In this document: positions 1 to 8,414 of the stretch, piece by piece
Layout: every line of letters begins with the position of its first letter
Numbering within the stretch: position 1 is the stretch's first letter
Source of the DNA: Pseudomonas sp. PIC25
Lineage (GTDB): Bacteria > Pseudomonadota > Gammaproteobacteria > Pseudomonadales > Pseudomonadaceae
Reading direction: 5' to 3'
DNA: 64,000 nucleotides
Assembly (NCBI RefSeq): GCF_002286785.1
Contig: NZ_MUJY01000046.1
Location: forward strand, 1 to 64,000
Made by a program: the position numbers and the translations under genes
Notes under the pieces: generated by a model
Told to the model about the DNA's origin: nothing
The model's database searches: none
The model's input: the letters and a program-made list of their open reading frames with translations, nothing else

Positions 1-123
1 ACTCTGTTGCACGCATGACAGACCTCCAGAAAGGGGACGCCGTACAGTAAGTTTAGGAGCTAGCAACACTTAACGCAGACATAGCCAATTCATTCGCCCA
101 AACGGCCTCGCCGAAGAAGGCGT

Positions 124-480
124 TCAGGCCAATACAAGGGTCCGCTCATACGAGCGCAATTCATGGCGTGCCATGGCCAGGTTGGCCTTGGTGCGATCCA
201 GTACCAGATAGAGGAATAGCTTCTCGTTGCATTCGAGCGGACGGAGCAGGTGATATTGCCCGGACAGGCTGATCAGAATGTCTTCGATCGAATCGTCCAG
301 TCCTAACGTCTCGATCACCTTGCGCTTGGTCCGGATTACCTCGGCATTGGCGGCCGCGGTCGCCTCCAGCCCCATCAGAACGCCGTCGACGGCGAGCAGC
401 AGGCCGCTTTCGCTATCCACCAGCGCCGCCGCCATGAAGCCGGCAATATCGCGCAAGGGTTCGAGATTCACTTTTGCCAT
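124..480 (-). CDS. Roadblock/LC7-domain protein
   Basis: This 118-residue protein has the compact fold pattern of bacterial roadblock/LC7 (MglB-like) proteins: an N-terminal helix, then beta strands around LLAVDGVLMG, a long charged helix, and a final YLVLDRTKANLAMARHEL strand-helix. Such proteins usually form dimers that act on small GTPases or serve as scaffolds. No partner GTPase is visible in the window. The start at MAKVNLEPL is chosen because AGGAACA lies just upstream; the frame stays open further upstream, but that stretch is Arg/Pro-rich and not protein-like. The gene is probably chromosomal, since it lies outside the ICE attachment site. Confidence 0.75.
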   Translation of the reverse strand: MAKVNLEPLRDIAGFMAAALVDSESGLLLAVDGVLMGLEATAAANAEVIRTKRKVIETLGLDDSIEDILISLSGQYHLLRPLECNEKLFLYLVLDRTKANLAMARHELRSYERTLVLA

Positions 481-1134
481 GTAGGTGTTCCTGTCGCAGT
501 GAAGAGGGCGTTCGCCTCGGGAAGGCGAAAACCAGAGGGAGAAGAGGAGGGAGGGGCGAGCGGCCCGGCAACGGTTCCGAGTATGGCGGGCGACGGGCAC
601 AGCGGGCATTGATACGTCACGGCTTCGGCATCCAACCGTGTTCACCTCGCATCACGTCTGGCGAAGCGCCCCGCATTCGGGCAAAGCGCTACCTGTGCGG
701 GGGCGATGCAAGCCCCGCACAATCCGCCCGAGGCGGTCGCGATCACTGGAAAGTCGTCAGGGCCGTGGCCCATGTCTGGCGTGCGGATACCAACGGGAAC
801 TCCGTCCCATCCGGCTGCCGGGAAGGGATGAGACCGCGCCTTCATGCCCGAAACCTCGGCGTGATATTGGGTACTCGTCCCTGGATGCGCCGGGCTGTCC
901 TTCACGGCCCGAGCGAGCCCCAGCGGGGCGCTCCGGCGCTGTCGCTGCCGAAGTGGCGCAACGATTCCATAGCCCTGAGTGCAGACGCAACGCGTGGTTC
1001 CTACCGTTGTGACTGGTTCTCCGGTATCGGATTTATTTGTGACATGGTTCCGTCTCTGCGTAGTCGAAACGGTTTTATCGGCGGGTATCGGTTGAGGGCG
1101 GGCGCGAATCGTGCGGTTTGGCGTTAGCTGTCGC

Positions 1135-1158
1135 CCGGATTGCGCTGCGCTTATCCGG
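1135..1158. repeat. REP-like palindromic element
   Basis: CCGGAT and ATCCGG arms enclose a TGCGCTGCGCTT centre, followed by TCTACGG. This resembles the short extragenic palindromes scattered through Pseudomonas-type genomes. Only one copy is seen in the window. Confidence 0.5.
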
Positions 1159-1246
1159 TCTACGGACCCTGTCCAACCGTAGGGGATTCATTCGCCCGCC
1201 TGTTCACCCCTTCCATACCGCACCCGCGCCTATCGGTATCGACCAT

Positions 1247-1290
1247 CGATAAAGTTTTTCTTTCAAAAAAGAATATTTAATCTCGTTTGT
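1247..1290. promoter_or_regulatory. Candidate LysR operator/promoter, copy 1
   Basis: A 44-bp AT-rich block upstream of the DJ-1 gene that recurs at 3171-3214. The first 19 bases (CGATAAAGTTTTTCTTTCA) and the last 12 (TATCTCGTTTGT, one mismatch) are shared and the middle differs. A second short block, ATGGATAGTTTTTATT (1383-1398), also recurs at nearly the same distance in the other promoter. This is probably a binding site of the LysR protein at 2242-3168 (inference). Confidence 0.6.
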
Positions 1291-1486
1291 TGGCTGCCTG
1301 GTTGATCGGGAAAAATCTCTATCAAGCCGACGCCAATAGCCATGCGGCTCGCGGCTGGTAGAAGAAAGCACTACTGGTCAATATGGATAGTTTTTATTGC
1401 ATGGCACTGGCTTCGGTCGGGGGCGAATGCCTTGCTGAATCGACGCGCCCCGCTTCGTTCCTTCAATCCCTCACAGGAGCACCACC

Positions 1487-2188
1487 ATGAGCCACATCAA
1501 TCAACAAAAGCGCATCCTTCTCATCATGTCGTCGCTCGACGAGATGGGTGCCAGCGGCAAGCAGACCGGCACCTGGTTCCACGAATTGGCTGCGCCGTAC
1601 TACATCCTGATCGAAGCCGGCTACGAAGTGGTCTTCGCTTCCCCGACCGGTGGCGAAGCACCGATCGACCTGCTGAGCATGAAGTCGCCGTTCACCACCG
1701 AATACACCGATCGCTTCCTCGCCGACCCGGTCGCGCTGTTCGCCGCCAAGAACACCCGCAAGCTACGCAACATCGACTACAGCGGCTTCGATGCGGTGTT
1801 CTTCCCGGGTGGTTACGGCCTGTTGTGGGACCTGGCATCCGATTCCCATGTGATCAAACTGGTCCGCGACTTCTACGAGTCGAACCGCCCGATCGCCATG
1901 GTCTGCCATGCTCCGGCCATCCTGCGCGACGTCAAGAAAAGCGATGGCGAGTACTTGGTGAAAGGTCTTAATGTCACCGGATTCAAGAACGCCGAAGACA
2001 GCGAGATCGAACTGCTGCACCACCTGCTGTTCTCGCTCGAGGATGAGCTGAAAGGGCGTGGTGCCCAGTACAGCTACGTGGAAAATTGGCAGCCGCATGT
2101 GGTCATCGACGGCGTGCTGATGTCCGGCCAGAGCCCGGCCTCGGCCGTGCCGCTTGCCGAAGCGCTGCGCGAGCGCCTGAAGGGCTGA
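1487..2188 (+). CDS. DJ-1/PfpI family protein (type 1 glutamine amidotransferase fold)
   Basis: A 233-residue protein of the DJ-1/PfpI superfamily, closest in appearance to the Hsp31/glyoxalase III-type group. The nucleophile elbow AMVCHAPA places the predicted catalytic Cys140 next to His141. Glu33 in FHELAAPY is the expected acidic partner, and FFPGGYG (about 105-111) forms the oxyanion-side loop. Members act as glutathione-independent glyoxalases, deglycases or chaperones; which one applies here cannot be decided. The start follows CAGGAG at good spacing. It shares a 44-bp upstream block with the 3382 gene, so both are probably controlled by the LysR gene between them. Confidence 0.85.
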   Translation: MSHINQQKRILLIMSSLDEMGASGKQTGTWFHELAAPYYILIEAGYEVVFASPTGGEAPIDLLSMKSPFTTEYTDRFLADPVALFAAKNTRKLRNIDYSGFDAVFFPGGYGLLWDLASDSHVIKLVRDFYESNRPIAMVCHAPAILRDVKKSDGEYLVKGLNVTGFKNAEDSEIELLHHLLFSLEDELKGRGAQYSYVENWQPHVVIDGVLMSGQSPASAVPLAEALRERLKG

Positions 2189-2241
2189 GGCGCGGCTCCG
2201 TTTGTGTCTGATGGTCAGGCGCGGCTGGATGCCACGCCTGA

Positions 2242-3168
2242 CTACTGCCTCTGCGGAGTCTGGTTGGCCGCCACCTCGAACAGCCAATCGCGGAACGCCG
2301 TCAATCTCGGCAGGCTGGCGCACTCGGGCCGATAGACCACATAGTAGGCCAGGGTCGACGCGAAGGTAATCTGTGGAAACAGCCGCACCAACCGGCTCGC
2401 GGCCAGATCGTCGCGTGCCATGACGCTACGCGCCAGGGCCACGCCGTGTCCGTCGATCGCGGCCTGCAAGACGGCCGCGGAGTTGTTGATCTTCATGCCG
2501 CGTGTGGCGGCGACGTCCGTCACGCCGGCCTTCTGCAGCCATGTGCTCCACGTGGGAAAACCGGTGTGGCTGTCCATCGACAGGTCGTGGATCAGGGTTT
2601 CTCGGGCCAGGTCATTCGGCTCCTGCAAGCGTCCGGGCTCCAGTAACCGGGGGGAGCACACCGGGTAGACCTCCTCGTCCATCAGCTTGTCCGCGATCAG
2701 TCCCGGCCAGCTTCCCGTGCCGTAGCGCACGCCGATATCGACGCGCTGGGCAACGAAATCCACCGGCTTGAGGTTGGTGTCCAGGCGCACGTCCGTGTCG
2801 GGCCAGGCGGTATGGAAGCTTTCGATACGGGGCAGCAACCACTTGGCGGCGAAGGCCGGGCTGACGGTCACGGTAAGCACCCCGCTGGTCGAGCCCTCCT
2901 TGAGCCGTTCCAGGCCCAGCGCAAGCCTGTCGAAACCCGCCCGGATGTCCGGTAACGCCCGCTCGGCCGCCTCGGTGGCAACGAGCCGAACCCGGCCGCT
3001 GGTGCTGCGGTGGAACAGGGGCGTGCCCAGCCATTCCTCCAGGGTGCGCACGAGCTGGCCGACGGCGGCGGGGGTGACGTTGAGTTCGGCCGCCGCCGCG
3101 GAAAAGCTCTGGTGGCGGGCGCTGGCCTCGAATGCGCGCAGGGCGTTCAGGTGGACGGGTGATTTCAT
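2242..3168 (-). CDS. LysR-type transcriptional regulator (GcvA-like)
   Basis: A 308-residue LysR regulator. The N-terminal winged HTH spans about residues 6-65 (LNALRAFEASARHQSFSAAA, then the VGQLVRTLEEWLG recognition region). The co-inducer-binding domain runs from about 95 to 295. It is divergent from the 3382-7898 gene run, with the operator-like 44-bp block covering the bases just before its start codon, the classical autoregulatory layout. A second copy of the block precedes the DJ-1 gene. Likely targets are the DJ-1 gene and the barrel-cupin-oxidase-dehydrogenase-transporter run. The inducer is unknown. Confidence 0.9.
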   Translation of the reverse strand: MKSPVHLNALRAFEASARHQSFSAAAAELNVTPAAVGQLVRTLEEWLGTPLFHRSTSGRVRLVATEAAERALPDIRAGFDRLALGLERLKEGSTSGVLTVTVSPAFAAKWLLPRIESFHTAWPDTDVRLDTNLKPVDFVAQRVDIGVRYGTGSWPGLIADKLMDEEVYPVCSPRLLEPGRLQEPNDLARETLIHDLSMDSHTGFPTWSTWLQKAGVTDVAATRGMKINNSAAVLQAAIDGHGVALARSVMARDDLAASRLVRLFPQITFASTLAYYVVYRPECASLPRLTAFRDWLFEVAANQTPQRQ

Positions 3169-3170
3169 GG

Positions 3171-3214
3171 CGATAAAGTTTTTCTTTCAGTTTTGAACAC
3201 ATTATCTCGTTTGT
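3171..3214. promoter_or_regulatory. Candidate LysR operator/promoter, copy 2
   Basis: Second copy of the 44-bp block at 1247-1290, immediately upstream of the LysR start codon in the divergent spacer. The downstream companion block ATGAATAGTTTTTCTT is at 3310-3325, 139 bp from the start of the block (136 bp in copy 1). Conserved spacing on both promoters supports a functional arrangement. Confidence 0.6.
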
Positions 3215-3381
3215 CGGCGGAAGAAAATCGGCAAAGAATCCAGGCCGTTGGGTGCGAGCACTGTTGGAAAGCCCGCTGTTGCTTCGGACAGCTTCCGAAG
3301 GCAGGCCGCATGAATAGTTTTTCTTCCAGCGCTGCTGGCGCTGCCCGTTCAACGATTCATCCACTCGCCAGGAGAGTGCAA

Positions 3382-3663
3382 ATGGTCTATCTGCAAATCA
3401 CCCTCAAGATCGCCGCTGCCAACCGGACTGCCGCCGCCGGGATCTACCAGAAGTACAAGGCGCCGTTCCTCAACACCATCGCGGGTGCGAAGTCGAAGGA
3501 GCTGCTGGTGCGTGACGAAGATGTGCAGGTACTGCATGGCTTCGATAGCCAGGAGAACGCGAACGCCTACCTGCAAAGCGAGCTGTTCACCGCCGATGTG
3601 GTCGGCGGCCTCGCGCCGCTGCTGGATGCCGCGCCCGACGTGCGCATCTATCAAACCGCTTGA
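3382..3663 (+). CDS. Small protein, possible dimeric alpha/beta-barrel (ABM-like)
   Basis: A 93-residue protein starting MVYLQITLKIAA after CAGGAGAG. The alternation of strands and helices (ITLKIA, helix, ELLVRDED, VQVLHGFDS, then the NANAYLQSELF helix) is what small antibiotic-biosynthesis-monooxygenase-like barrels show, but no catalytic residue pattern was recognised. It is the first gene of the run that continues with cupin, amine oxidase, dehydrogenase and transporter, and has its own copy of the putative LysR operator. The function is unknown. Confidence 0.6.
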   Translation: MVYLQITLKIAAANRTAAAGIYQKYKAPFLNTIAGAKSKELLVRDEDVQVLHGFDSQENANAYLQSELFTADVVGGLAPLLDAAPDVRIYQTA

Positions 3664-3743
3664 TCCCTCGTTGCGACGTCCACGCGGCACTGGCTGATAG
3701 CACGTTGTATCGGGGCGTGCCGGTCAAGCCGGCCGCTCCCACG

Positions 3744-4427
3744 ATGTCTGGACCTGTCATGTTCCTCAACGCAGATTTCTCGCGCCGTGCAATCGTCGCG
3801 CCTCACCAGTACCGGTGGGTGGCCTCGCCTCAAGAGGGTGTCGAGCGCGTGATGCTGGATCGGCTGGGCGAGGAAAAAGCCCGCGCGACCAGCATCGTGC
3901 GCTACGCCCCCGGTTCCAGCTTCCCGCATCACCTGCATCCAGGGGGCGAGGAAGTCCTCGTCCTGTCCGGCACCTTCTCCGAAGAGGACGAGCACTATCC
4001 GGCGGGCTGGTACTTGCGCAATCCCCCGGGTTCGAGCCATCGGCCGTCCAGCCGTGAGGGCGCCGTCATCTTCGTCAAGCTTCGGCAAATGAGGATGGGC
4101 GAGTGCTGCCGCGTACGCGTCGATAGCCGCGATCCGTCTTCCTGGCAGCGCCAGCGGGATCGCGAGATCTGCCCGCTGTTCTCGGGCGCAGCCGAGCAGG
4201 TCTGCCTGCAGCGTCTGGCGCCGGGGGCGCTTCTGTTCGCCGGTCCGGTAGGCGGCGCGGAGTTCCTGGTGCTGACCGGGGAGATGCTGGAGCAGGGCCG
4301 ATTCTACGAGCGGGGCACTTGGATGCGCCTGCCCGAAGGGAAATACCCGGTAATCGCCGCAGGCCAACAGGGCGCCACCGTTTATCTCAAGACCGGCCAT
4401 CTGGCCGGCATGGCCGTGGAGGCATAG
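3744..4427 (+). CDS. ChrR-like double cupin protein
   Basis: A roughly 227-residue cupin. The first barrel carries a typical metal-site pattern, FPHHLHPGGEEVLVLSG, with HxH and a downstream Glu, and a later GSSHRPSS giving another histidine. The second half repeats the cupin layout (GAEFLVLTGEML) without the histidines, so only the N-terminal barrel probably binds metal. It resembles ChrR/anti-ECF cupins, but no ECF sigma factor gene is adjacent, so an enzymatic or sensing role is equally possible. The start is taken as MSGPVMFL; MFLNADF at 3759 is an alternative. The stop is two bases before the amine oxidase start. Confidence 0.75.
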   Translation: MSGPVMFLNADFSRRAIVAPHQYRWVASPQEGVERVMLDRLGEEKARATSIVRYAPGSSFPHHLHPGGEEVLVLSGTFSEEDEHYPAGWYLRNPPGSSHRPSSREGAVIFVKLRQMRMGECCRVRVDSRDPSSWQRQRDREICPLFSGAAEQVCLQRLAPGALLFAGPVGGAEFLVLTGEMLEQGRFYERGTWMRLPEGKYPVIAAGQQGATVYLKTGHLAGMAVEA

Positions 4428-4429
4428 AC

Positions 4430-5581
4430 ATGCAGACAGCTCGCATTGCCATCGTCGGAGCAGGTTTGAGTGGCCTGTACGCCGCCTTTCTGCTGGAGCA
4501 GAGAGGTATCAGGGACTACGTGCTGCTCGAAGCGCGCGATGGTCTCGGCGGCCGCATCCTCTCCGTTTCGCCTTCGACGCCTCAGGCCATCGATCGCTTC
4601 GACCTGGGGCCATCGTGGTTCTGGCCCGGCTACCAGCACCAGTTGGACCGTCTGGTCCGTGAGCTGGGGCTGGCGCGTTTCGAACAATTCGAAGTCGGCG
4701 ACATGCTGGTGGAACGCTCGCTCCATGAGCCTCCCAGGCGGATGCACGGGTACGTGAATTCGCCGCCGCCGATGCGCCTGGCGGGCGGGATGGTGGCGCT
4801 GATCGATGCCTTGCACTGCCGCCTCGATGCGACGCGGATCGTCGTTGGCCAGACGGTGCGCCGCCTGCGAAGGCTGGATCAACATCTGGAGTTGGACAGC
4901 GAGGACGCCACCGGTCGAGCCTCGACCTGGTACGTCGAGCATGTGCTGCTGGCGATACCACCCCGTCTGGCCGAGGAGCGCATCGAATTCTCGCCGGCCT
5001 TGCCTCCCGCACTGGCGCGGCAATGGCGGGCGACGTCCACCTGGATGGCGCCCCACGCGAAGTATTTAGCTGTCTACGACACGCCGTTCTGGCGCGAGCA
5101 GGGGCTGTCCGGCGTAGCCCGTAGCGTGCGCGGCCCGTTGGGCGAGATCCACGACGCCTCCGTACCGGGCGGCAGCGCGGCGCTGTTCGGCTTCTTCGGC
5201 GTGCCGGTGCGCGTGCGCAAGAACCTGTCCGGGGATGAGTTGCGTGCGCTCTGCCGCGGGCAGCTCGCACGGATGTTCGGTCCCTTGGCCGCGATGCCGA
5301 AGGCGGAATTCATCAAGGACTGGGCGCTGGACCCGTACACCGCCACCGCCGCCGATATGGATGGTGCCGGCTATCACGCCGAAGCTCCGGTCGCCAGGAC
5401 TACGTCCGGCTCATGGCGTGGGTGCCTGATGGGTATCGGCAGCGAGTGGTCGCCGCAGTTTCCCGGCTACGTCGCCGGCGCCATCGAAGCGGCGAGCCTG
5501 GGTGTCCAGGCATTGCTCGCGTCCGCCGCACGAAAAGAAGCCCTCTCGACAAACCCTGTCCCATTGGAGCCCCAACCATGA
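4430..5581 (+). CDS. Flavin monoamine oxidase family protein (FAD-dependent)
   Basis: A 383-residue flavoprotein with an N-terminal Rossmann dinucleotide motif IAIVGAGLSGLYAAFLLE, followed by LLEARDGLGGRI, the classic monoamine-oxidase/phytoene-desaturase FAD signature. The C-terminal part has the second FAD contact region near GCLMGIGSEWSPQFPGYVAG. It probably oxidises an amine or related substrate, which is not predictable here. The gene follows the cupin gene by 2 bases, and its TGA overlaps the ATG of the dehydrogenase, so cupin, oxidase and dehydrogenase are translationally coupled. Confidence 0.85.
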   Translation: MQTARIAIVGAGLSGLYAAFLLEQRGIRDYVLLEARDGLGGRILSVSPSTPQAIDRFDLGPSWFWPGYQHQLDRLVRELGLARFEQFEVGDMLVERSLHEPPRRMHGYVNSPPPMRLAGGMVALIDALHCRLDATRIVVGQTVRRLRRLDQHLELDSEDATGRASTWYVEHVLLAIPPRLAEERIEFSPALPPALARQWRATSTWMAPHAKYLAVYDTPFWREQGLSGVARSVRGPLGEIHDASVPGGSAALFGFFGVPVRVRKNLSGDELRALCRGQLARMFGPLAAMPKAEFIKDWALDPYTATAADMDGAGYHAEAPVARTTSGSWRGCLMGIGSEWSPQFPGYVAGAIEAASLGVQALLASAARKEALSTNPVPLEPQP

Positions 5582-6633
5582 AAACCACCTACCGCGCCGT
5601 GCAAGTGACCCGTCCCGGCTTCCTTGAGCTGGTGGAGCGCAAGACGCCCGTGCCGGGCAGCGGGGAAGTGCTGATCGAGGTCGAGGCCTGCGGCATCTGC
5701 GGCGCGGACGCCGCCGATATCGAACGGGCCGATCCGGCCCTACAACCGCCGCGCGTGCCCGGTCACGAGGTGGTCGGGCGCATCGCCGCGCTCGGCGCCA
5801 ACACCCCATCGATCTGGAAAGTCGGCCAGCGTGTGGGCATGGGGCGCCTCGGCGGCTACTGCAACGAATGCAGCCAATGTCGCCAGGGCCACTTCCAGCT
5901 CTGCCAGAACCAGCCCATCGTCGGCGCCAGCTGCGACGGCGGCTACGCCGAAATGATGCTGGCGCGCGCCACTGGGTTGGTGTCGATTCCCGATGAACTG
6001 AGTTCGGAAGAGGCCGCGCCGATCCTCTGCGCCGGTATCGCCACCTTCAACGCCCTGAAGAAATGCGGTGCCCAGGCCGGCGACGTCGTGGTCATTCTGG
6101 GCATCGGCGGCCTGGGGCACATGGCTGTGCAGTACGCGCGTCGCATGGGCTTCAAGGTGGTTGCGGTCGGGCGTGGCAGTGACATCGTCGAGGATGCGCT
6201 GGCGCTAGGTGCACACCTCTACATCGATACCCATCAGGAGAATGCCGTCGCCAGGCTGCAAGGCATGGGTGGAGCGCAGGCCATCGTGACCACGATCAGC
6301 CATGCCGACACCGTATCGTCGCTGATGGGCGGTCTGGCACCCCAGGGGCGGCTGGTGCTGCTCGGCGCCGGCAAGGACCCGCTGCCGGTCTCGGCCGGCC
6401 ACCTGGTCGTCGGTGAGCGCAGCGTACTCGGCTCGATTACCGGCTCGCCCTACGAGAACGAGAGGACGTTGGACTTCAGCGTGCTGGCCGGCGTGCGCCC
6501 GATGATCGAAGTCATGCCGCTGGAGCAGGCGGACGAGGCCTACCGGAGGATGAAGTCCGGCGACGTCAAATTCCGCATGGTGCTCAGCATGGGGAGTGCA
6601 AGGGCTCGGCAACCGAATAGCAGGCACGGATAA
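5578..6633 (+). CDS. Zinc-dependent alcohol dehydrogenase (MDR family)
   Basis: A 351-residue medium-chain dehydrogenase/reductase. The catalytic zinc ligands are in EACGICGAD (Cys) and PGHEVVGRI (His). The structural zinc lobe has four cysteines in CNECSQCRQGHFQLC. The Rossmann motif VVILGIGGLGHMAVQYAR indicates NAD(P) binding. It overlaps the oxidase stop (ATGA), which suggests it may reduce or oxidise the aldehyde/alcohol made by that enzyme (inference). The last 11 residues (ARARQPNSRHG) look like read-through past a usual C-terminus. Confidence 0.88.
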   Translation: MKTTYRAVQVTRPGFLELVERKTPVPGSGEVLIEVEACGICGADAADIERADPALQPPRVPGHEVVGRIAALGANTPSIWKVGQRVGMGRLGGYCNECSQCRQGHFQLCQNQPIVGASCDGGYAEMMLARATGLVSIPDELSSEEAAPILCAGIATFNALKKCGAQAGDVVVILGIGGLGHMAVQYARRMGFKVVAVGRGSDIVEDALALGAHLYIDTHQENAVARLQGMGGAQAIVTTISHADTVSSLMGGLAPQGRLVLLGAGKDPLPVSAGHLVVGERSVLGSITGSPYENERTLDFSVLAGVRPMIEVMPLEQADEAYRRMKSGDVKFRMVLSMGSARARQPNSRHG

Positions 6634-6641
6634 GAAGCGTC

Positions 6642-7898
6642 ATGCACAAGAAAACCATGCATCGCCAGGTGCTGATCCTGGCCAGCGCGCAGGCGCTGTT
6701 CCAGATCGTCTCGGTCATGGTCATGACCGTCGGCGCGCTGGCGGGCAGCCAGATCGCCAAATCCCCTCAATGGGCGACGCTGCCCATCGCCACGATGTTC
6801 CTGGGGACGGCTGTCGCGATGTTCCCGGCCTCGATGTGGATGGTCCGTGCCGGCCGCCGCGCCGGCTTCCTGTTGGGCACCCTCCTGGGCGCGGCGGGCG
6901 GTCTCGTGGCCGCTTTCGGCATCGCCAGCGCATCGCTCCCCGCGCTCGCGTTCGGGACTTTCCTCATCGGTGCCTACCAGGCGTTCGCCCAGTTCTATCG
7001 CTTCGCCGCCAGCGAGGTGGCCGACGAGGCATATCGTTCGCGAGCGATCTCGCTGGTGATGGCTGGCGGCGTGGTCGCGGCCCTGGCCGGCCCCCTGCTG
7101 GCCCGCCTGGGCGGGCCCCTCCTGCAGCCGGAGTACCTGGGCTCGTTCCTGATGCTGGTTGTCGTGTCGCTGATCGCTACCGGCGTCCTGCTGGGGCTGC
7201 ACATTCCCGCGTCGGTGCATGCGCCTGCCGAACAGGATGAGGGACGGCCGTGGCAGCGGATCGTCGCCCAGCCCGCCTATCTGGTCGCGCTTTTCGGCGC
7301 CGCCACGGGCTACGGCATCATGATCCTGGCGATGACCGCCACGCCGATCGCCATGGTCCATCACCACCACGCCCTGGGCACCGCCGCCACGGTCATCCAG
7401 CTTCACGTGCTCGGCATGTTCCTGCCGTCGTTCTTCACCGGCGCATTGATCGCCCGCTTCGGCGTACTGCGTATCATGCTGACCGGCGTGCTGCTGTTCG
7501 TCGGCCACATCCTCATGACCCTGACCGGAACGGGCTTCGGTTCGTTCGCCAGCGCATTGGTCCTGCTCGGTGTGGGCTGGAACTTCATGTACATCGGCGG
7601 CACGGCCCTGCTGACCGGTACCTACAGCCCGGCCGAGAAGGCGCGGGCGCAGGCCATCAATGACATGGTGATCTTCGCGGTTGGGCTGGTCTGCTCATTC
7701 GGTGCCGGCGGCCTGCTCGAAATGCTGGGCTGGCAGACGATGAACCTGGTGCTCATGCCCTGGCTCGGCCTGGCAGCGGCGTCATTGGTATGGCTGGGTT
7801 TAGCGACGGATTCGGAGCCTCACCTGGTGGTGAGGCTTTCGAAGAGGCTAAGCGACAAAATCAACGAATTTGCCGGCAGGCTCGAGGATCGTCAGTAG
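6642..7898 (+). CDS. MFS transporter
   Basis: A 418-residue, very hydrophobic protein with about 12 membrane segments and the short basic loop MVRAGRRAGFLLGTLLGA after the second pair, which matches the MFS cytoplasmic loop signature. It begins 8 bases after the dehydrogenase and likely closes the same operon, so it may export or import a substrate or product of the amine oxidase/dehydrogenase pair. The C-terminal about 30 residues after LVWLGLATD are charged and unlike a transporter tail, which suggests the natural stop has been lost and the frame reads into the spacer. Confidence 0.85.
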   Translation: MHKKTMHRQVLILASAQALFQIVSVMVMTVGALAGSQIAKSPQWATLPIATMFLGTAVAMFPASMWMVRAGRRAGFLLGTLLGAAGGLVAAFGIASASLPALAFGTFLIGAYQAFAQFYRFAASEVADEAYRSRAISLVMAGGVVAALAGPLLARLGGPLLQPEYLGSFLMLVVVSLIATGVLLGLHIPASVHAPAEQDEGRPWQRIVAQPAYLVALFGAATGYGIMILAMTATPIAMVHHHHALGTAATVIQLHVLGMFLPSFFTGALIARFGVLRIMLTGVLLFVGHILMTLTGTGFGSFASALVLLGVGWNFMYIGGTALLTGTYSPAEKARAQAINDMVIFAVGLVCSFGAGGLLEMLGWQTMNLVLMPWLGLAAASLVWLGLATDSEPHLVVRLSKRLSDKINEFAGRLEDRQ

Positions 7899-8127
7899 CT
7901 TTGCCAAAGCTGCCTGATTGCGGGCTGCAAATAAGCAACTGGCCGCATGGCCGACCTTCTGAAAATAACCGGCCCTTGGCAGCCCTGCGCTGGGCTTGTT
8001 CTATCAGGCTCGTTGGGCGTGGTAAGCGAGATGGTTTCAAGGCTGTACGACCGCCATCACTACAGATCGTGCTTGCCTCCGAGGAACGGAAAGGATTTGA
8101 GTCGACAGTAGAATGGCATCGGAAACG
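7899..8127. other. Spacer before the ICE attachment site
   Basis: No gene seen. A perfect inverted repeat AGCTTTGCCAAAGCT lies right at the MFS stop codon and may help end transcription, although no T-run follows. Confidence 0.5.
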
Positions 8128-8154
8128 AAAAAGCCCCGAAAATCGGGGCTTTTT
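8128..8154. terminator. Bidirectional intrinsic terminator
   Basis: AAAAAGCCCCGA and TCGGGGCTTTTT arms around AAA: a strong hairpin with T-runs in both directions. It ends transcription of the plus-strand run and sits where the terminator of a minus-strand tRNA-Gly gene would be. Confidence 0.85.
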
Positions 8155-8163
8155 GCTGGATTC

Positions 8164-8181
8164 TGGAGCGGGCGAAGGGAA
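8164..8181 (-). other. ICE attachment site: 3' end of tRNA-Gly(CCC)
   Basis: TGGAGCGGGCGAAGGGAA is the reverse complement of TTCCCTTCGCCCGCTCCA, the last 18 bases of bacterial tRNA-Gly(CCC), including the CCA end. The rest of the tRNA is absent: the match breaks just before the T-loop. ICEclc-family elements integrate into the 3' end of tRNA-Gly genes with an 18-bp repeat. The site should therefore be the att copy at the non-integrase end, with an intact tRNA-Gly beyond the far end of the element. Confidence 0.75.
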
Positions 8182-8414
8182 CAGCACCCGGTCGCTAACT
8201 CGTTTATTACGAACGTCTTTTCCGATCCAGGCGTCACGGAATGGACTCGATTGTGGACTCAAGTCTTCGGCCTGGTCAACGCAGGCCGTTGCGGGTGATC
8301 CAAAGCGAGCCAAGCACATCCGCCAACAGCCAGAGCATCGGATTTCATTCCGAAGTCTATCTGTCTACCGGCACACCACGCCACAGGTCGCAACGGACAG
8401 GCGAGCTGCCGTCC
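8182..8414. other. ICE end spacer
   Basis: No gene seen. TCGATTGTGGACTCAA at 8247-8262 is an imperfect inverted copy (13/16) of TTGAGTCGACAGTAGA at 8097-8112 on the other side of the attachment site; these could be accessory integrase sites or chance. Confidence 0.35.

Larger units (their letters stand above)
481..1486. other. Gene-poor spacer between the roadblock and DJ-1 genes
   Basis: About 1 kb with no convincing gene. Open frames here have Arg/Pro/Gly-rich, low-complexity translations typical of out-of-frame GC-rich DNA. It contains a REP-like hairpin at 1135-1158 and an AT-rich putative regulatory region from about 1247. Confidence 0.6.

Noticed and set aside
474-1127. A 217-codon plus-strand gene
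   Set aside because: Low-complexity Arg/Gly-rich translation without family features, no ribosome-binding site, and it overlaps the convincing roadblock gene on the other strand.
8164-8240. A complete tRNA gene at the attachment site
   Set aside because: Only the last 18 bases of tRNA-Gly match; no anticodon or D-arm sequence follows.
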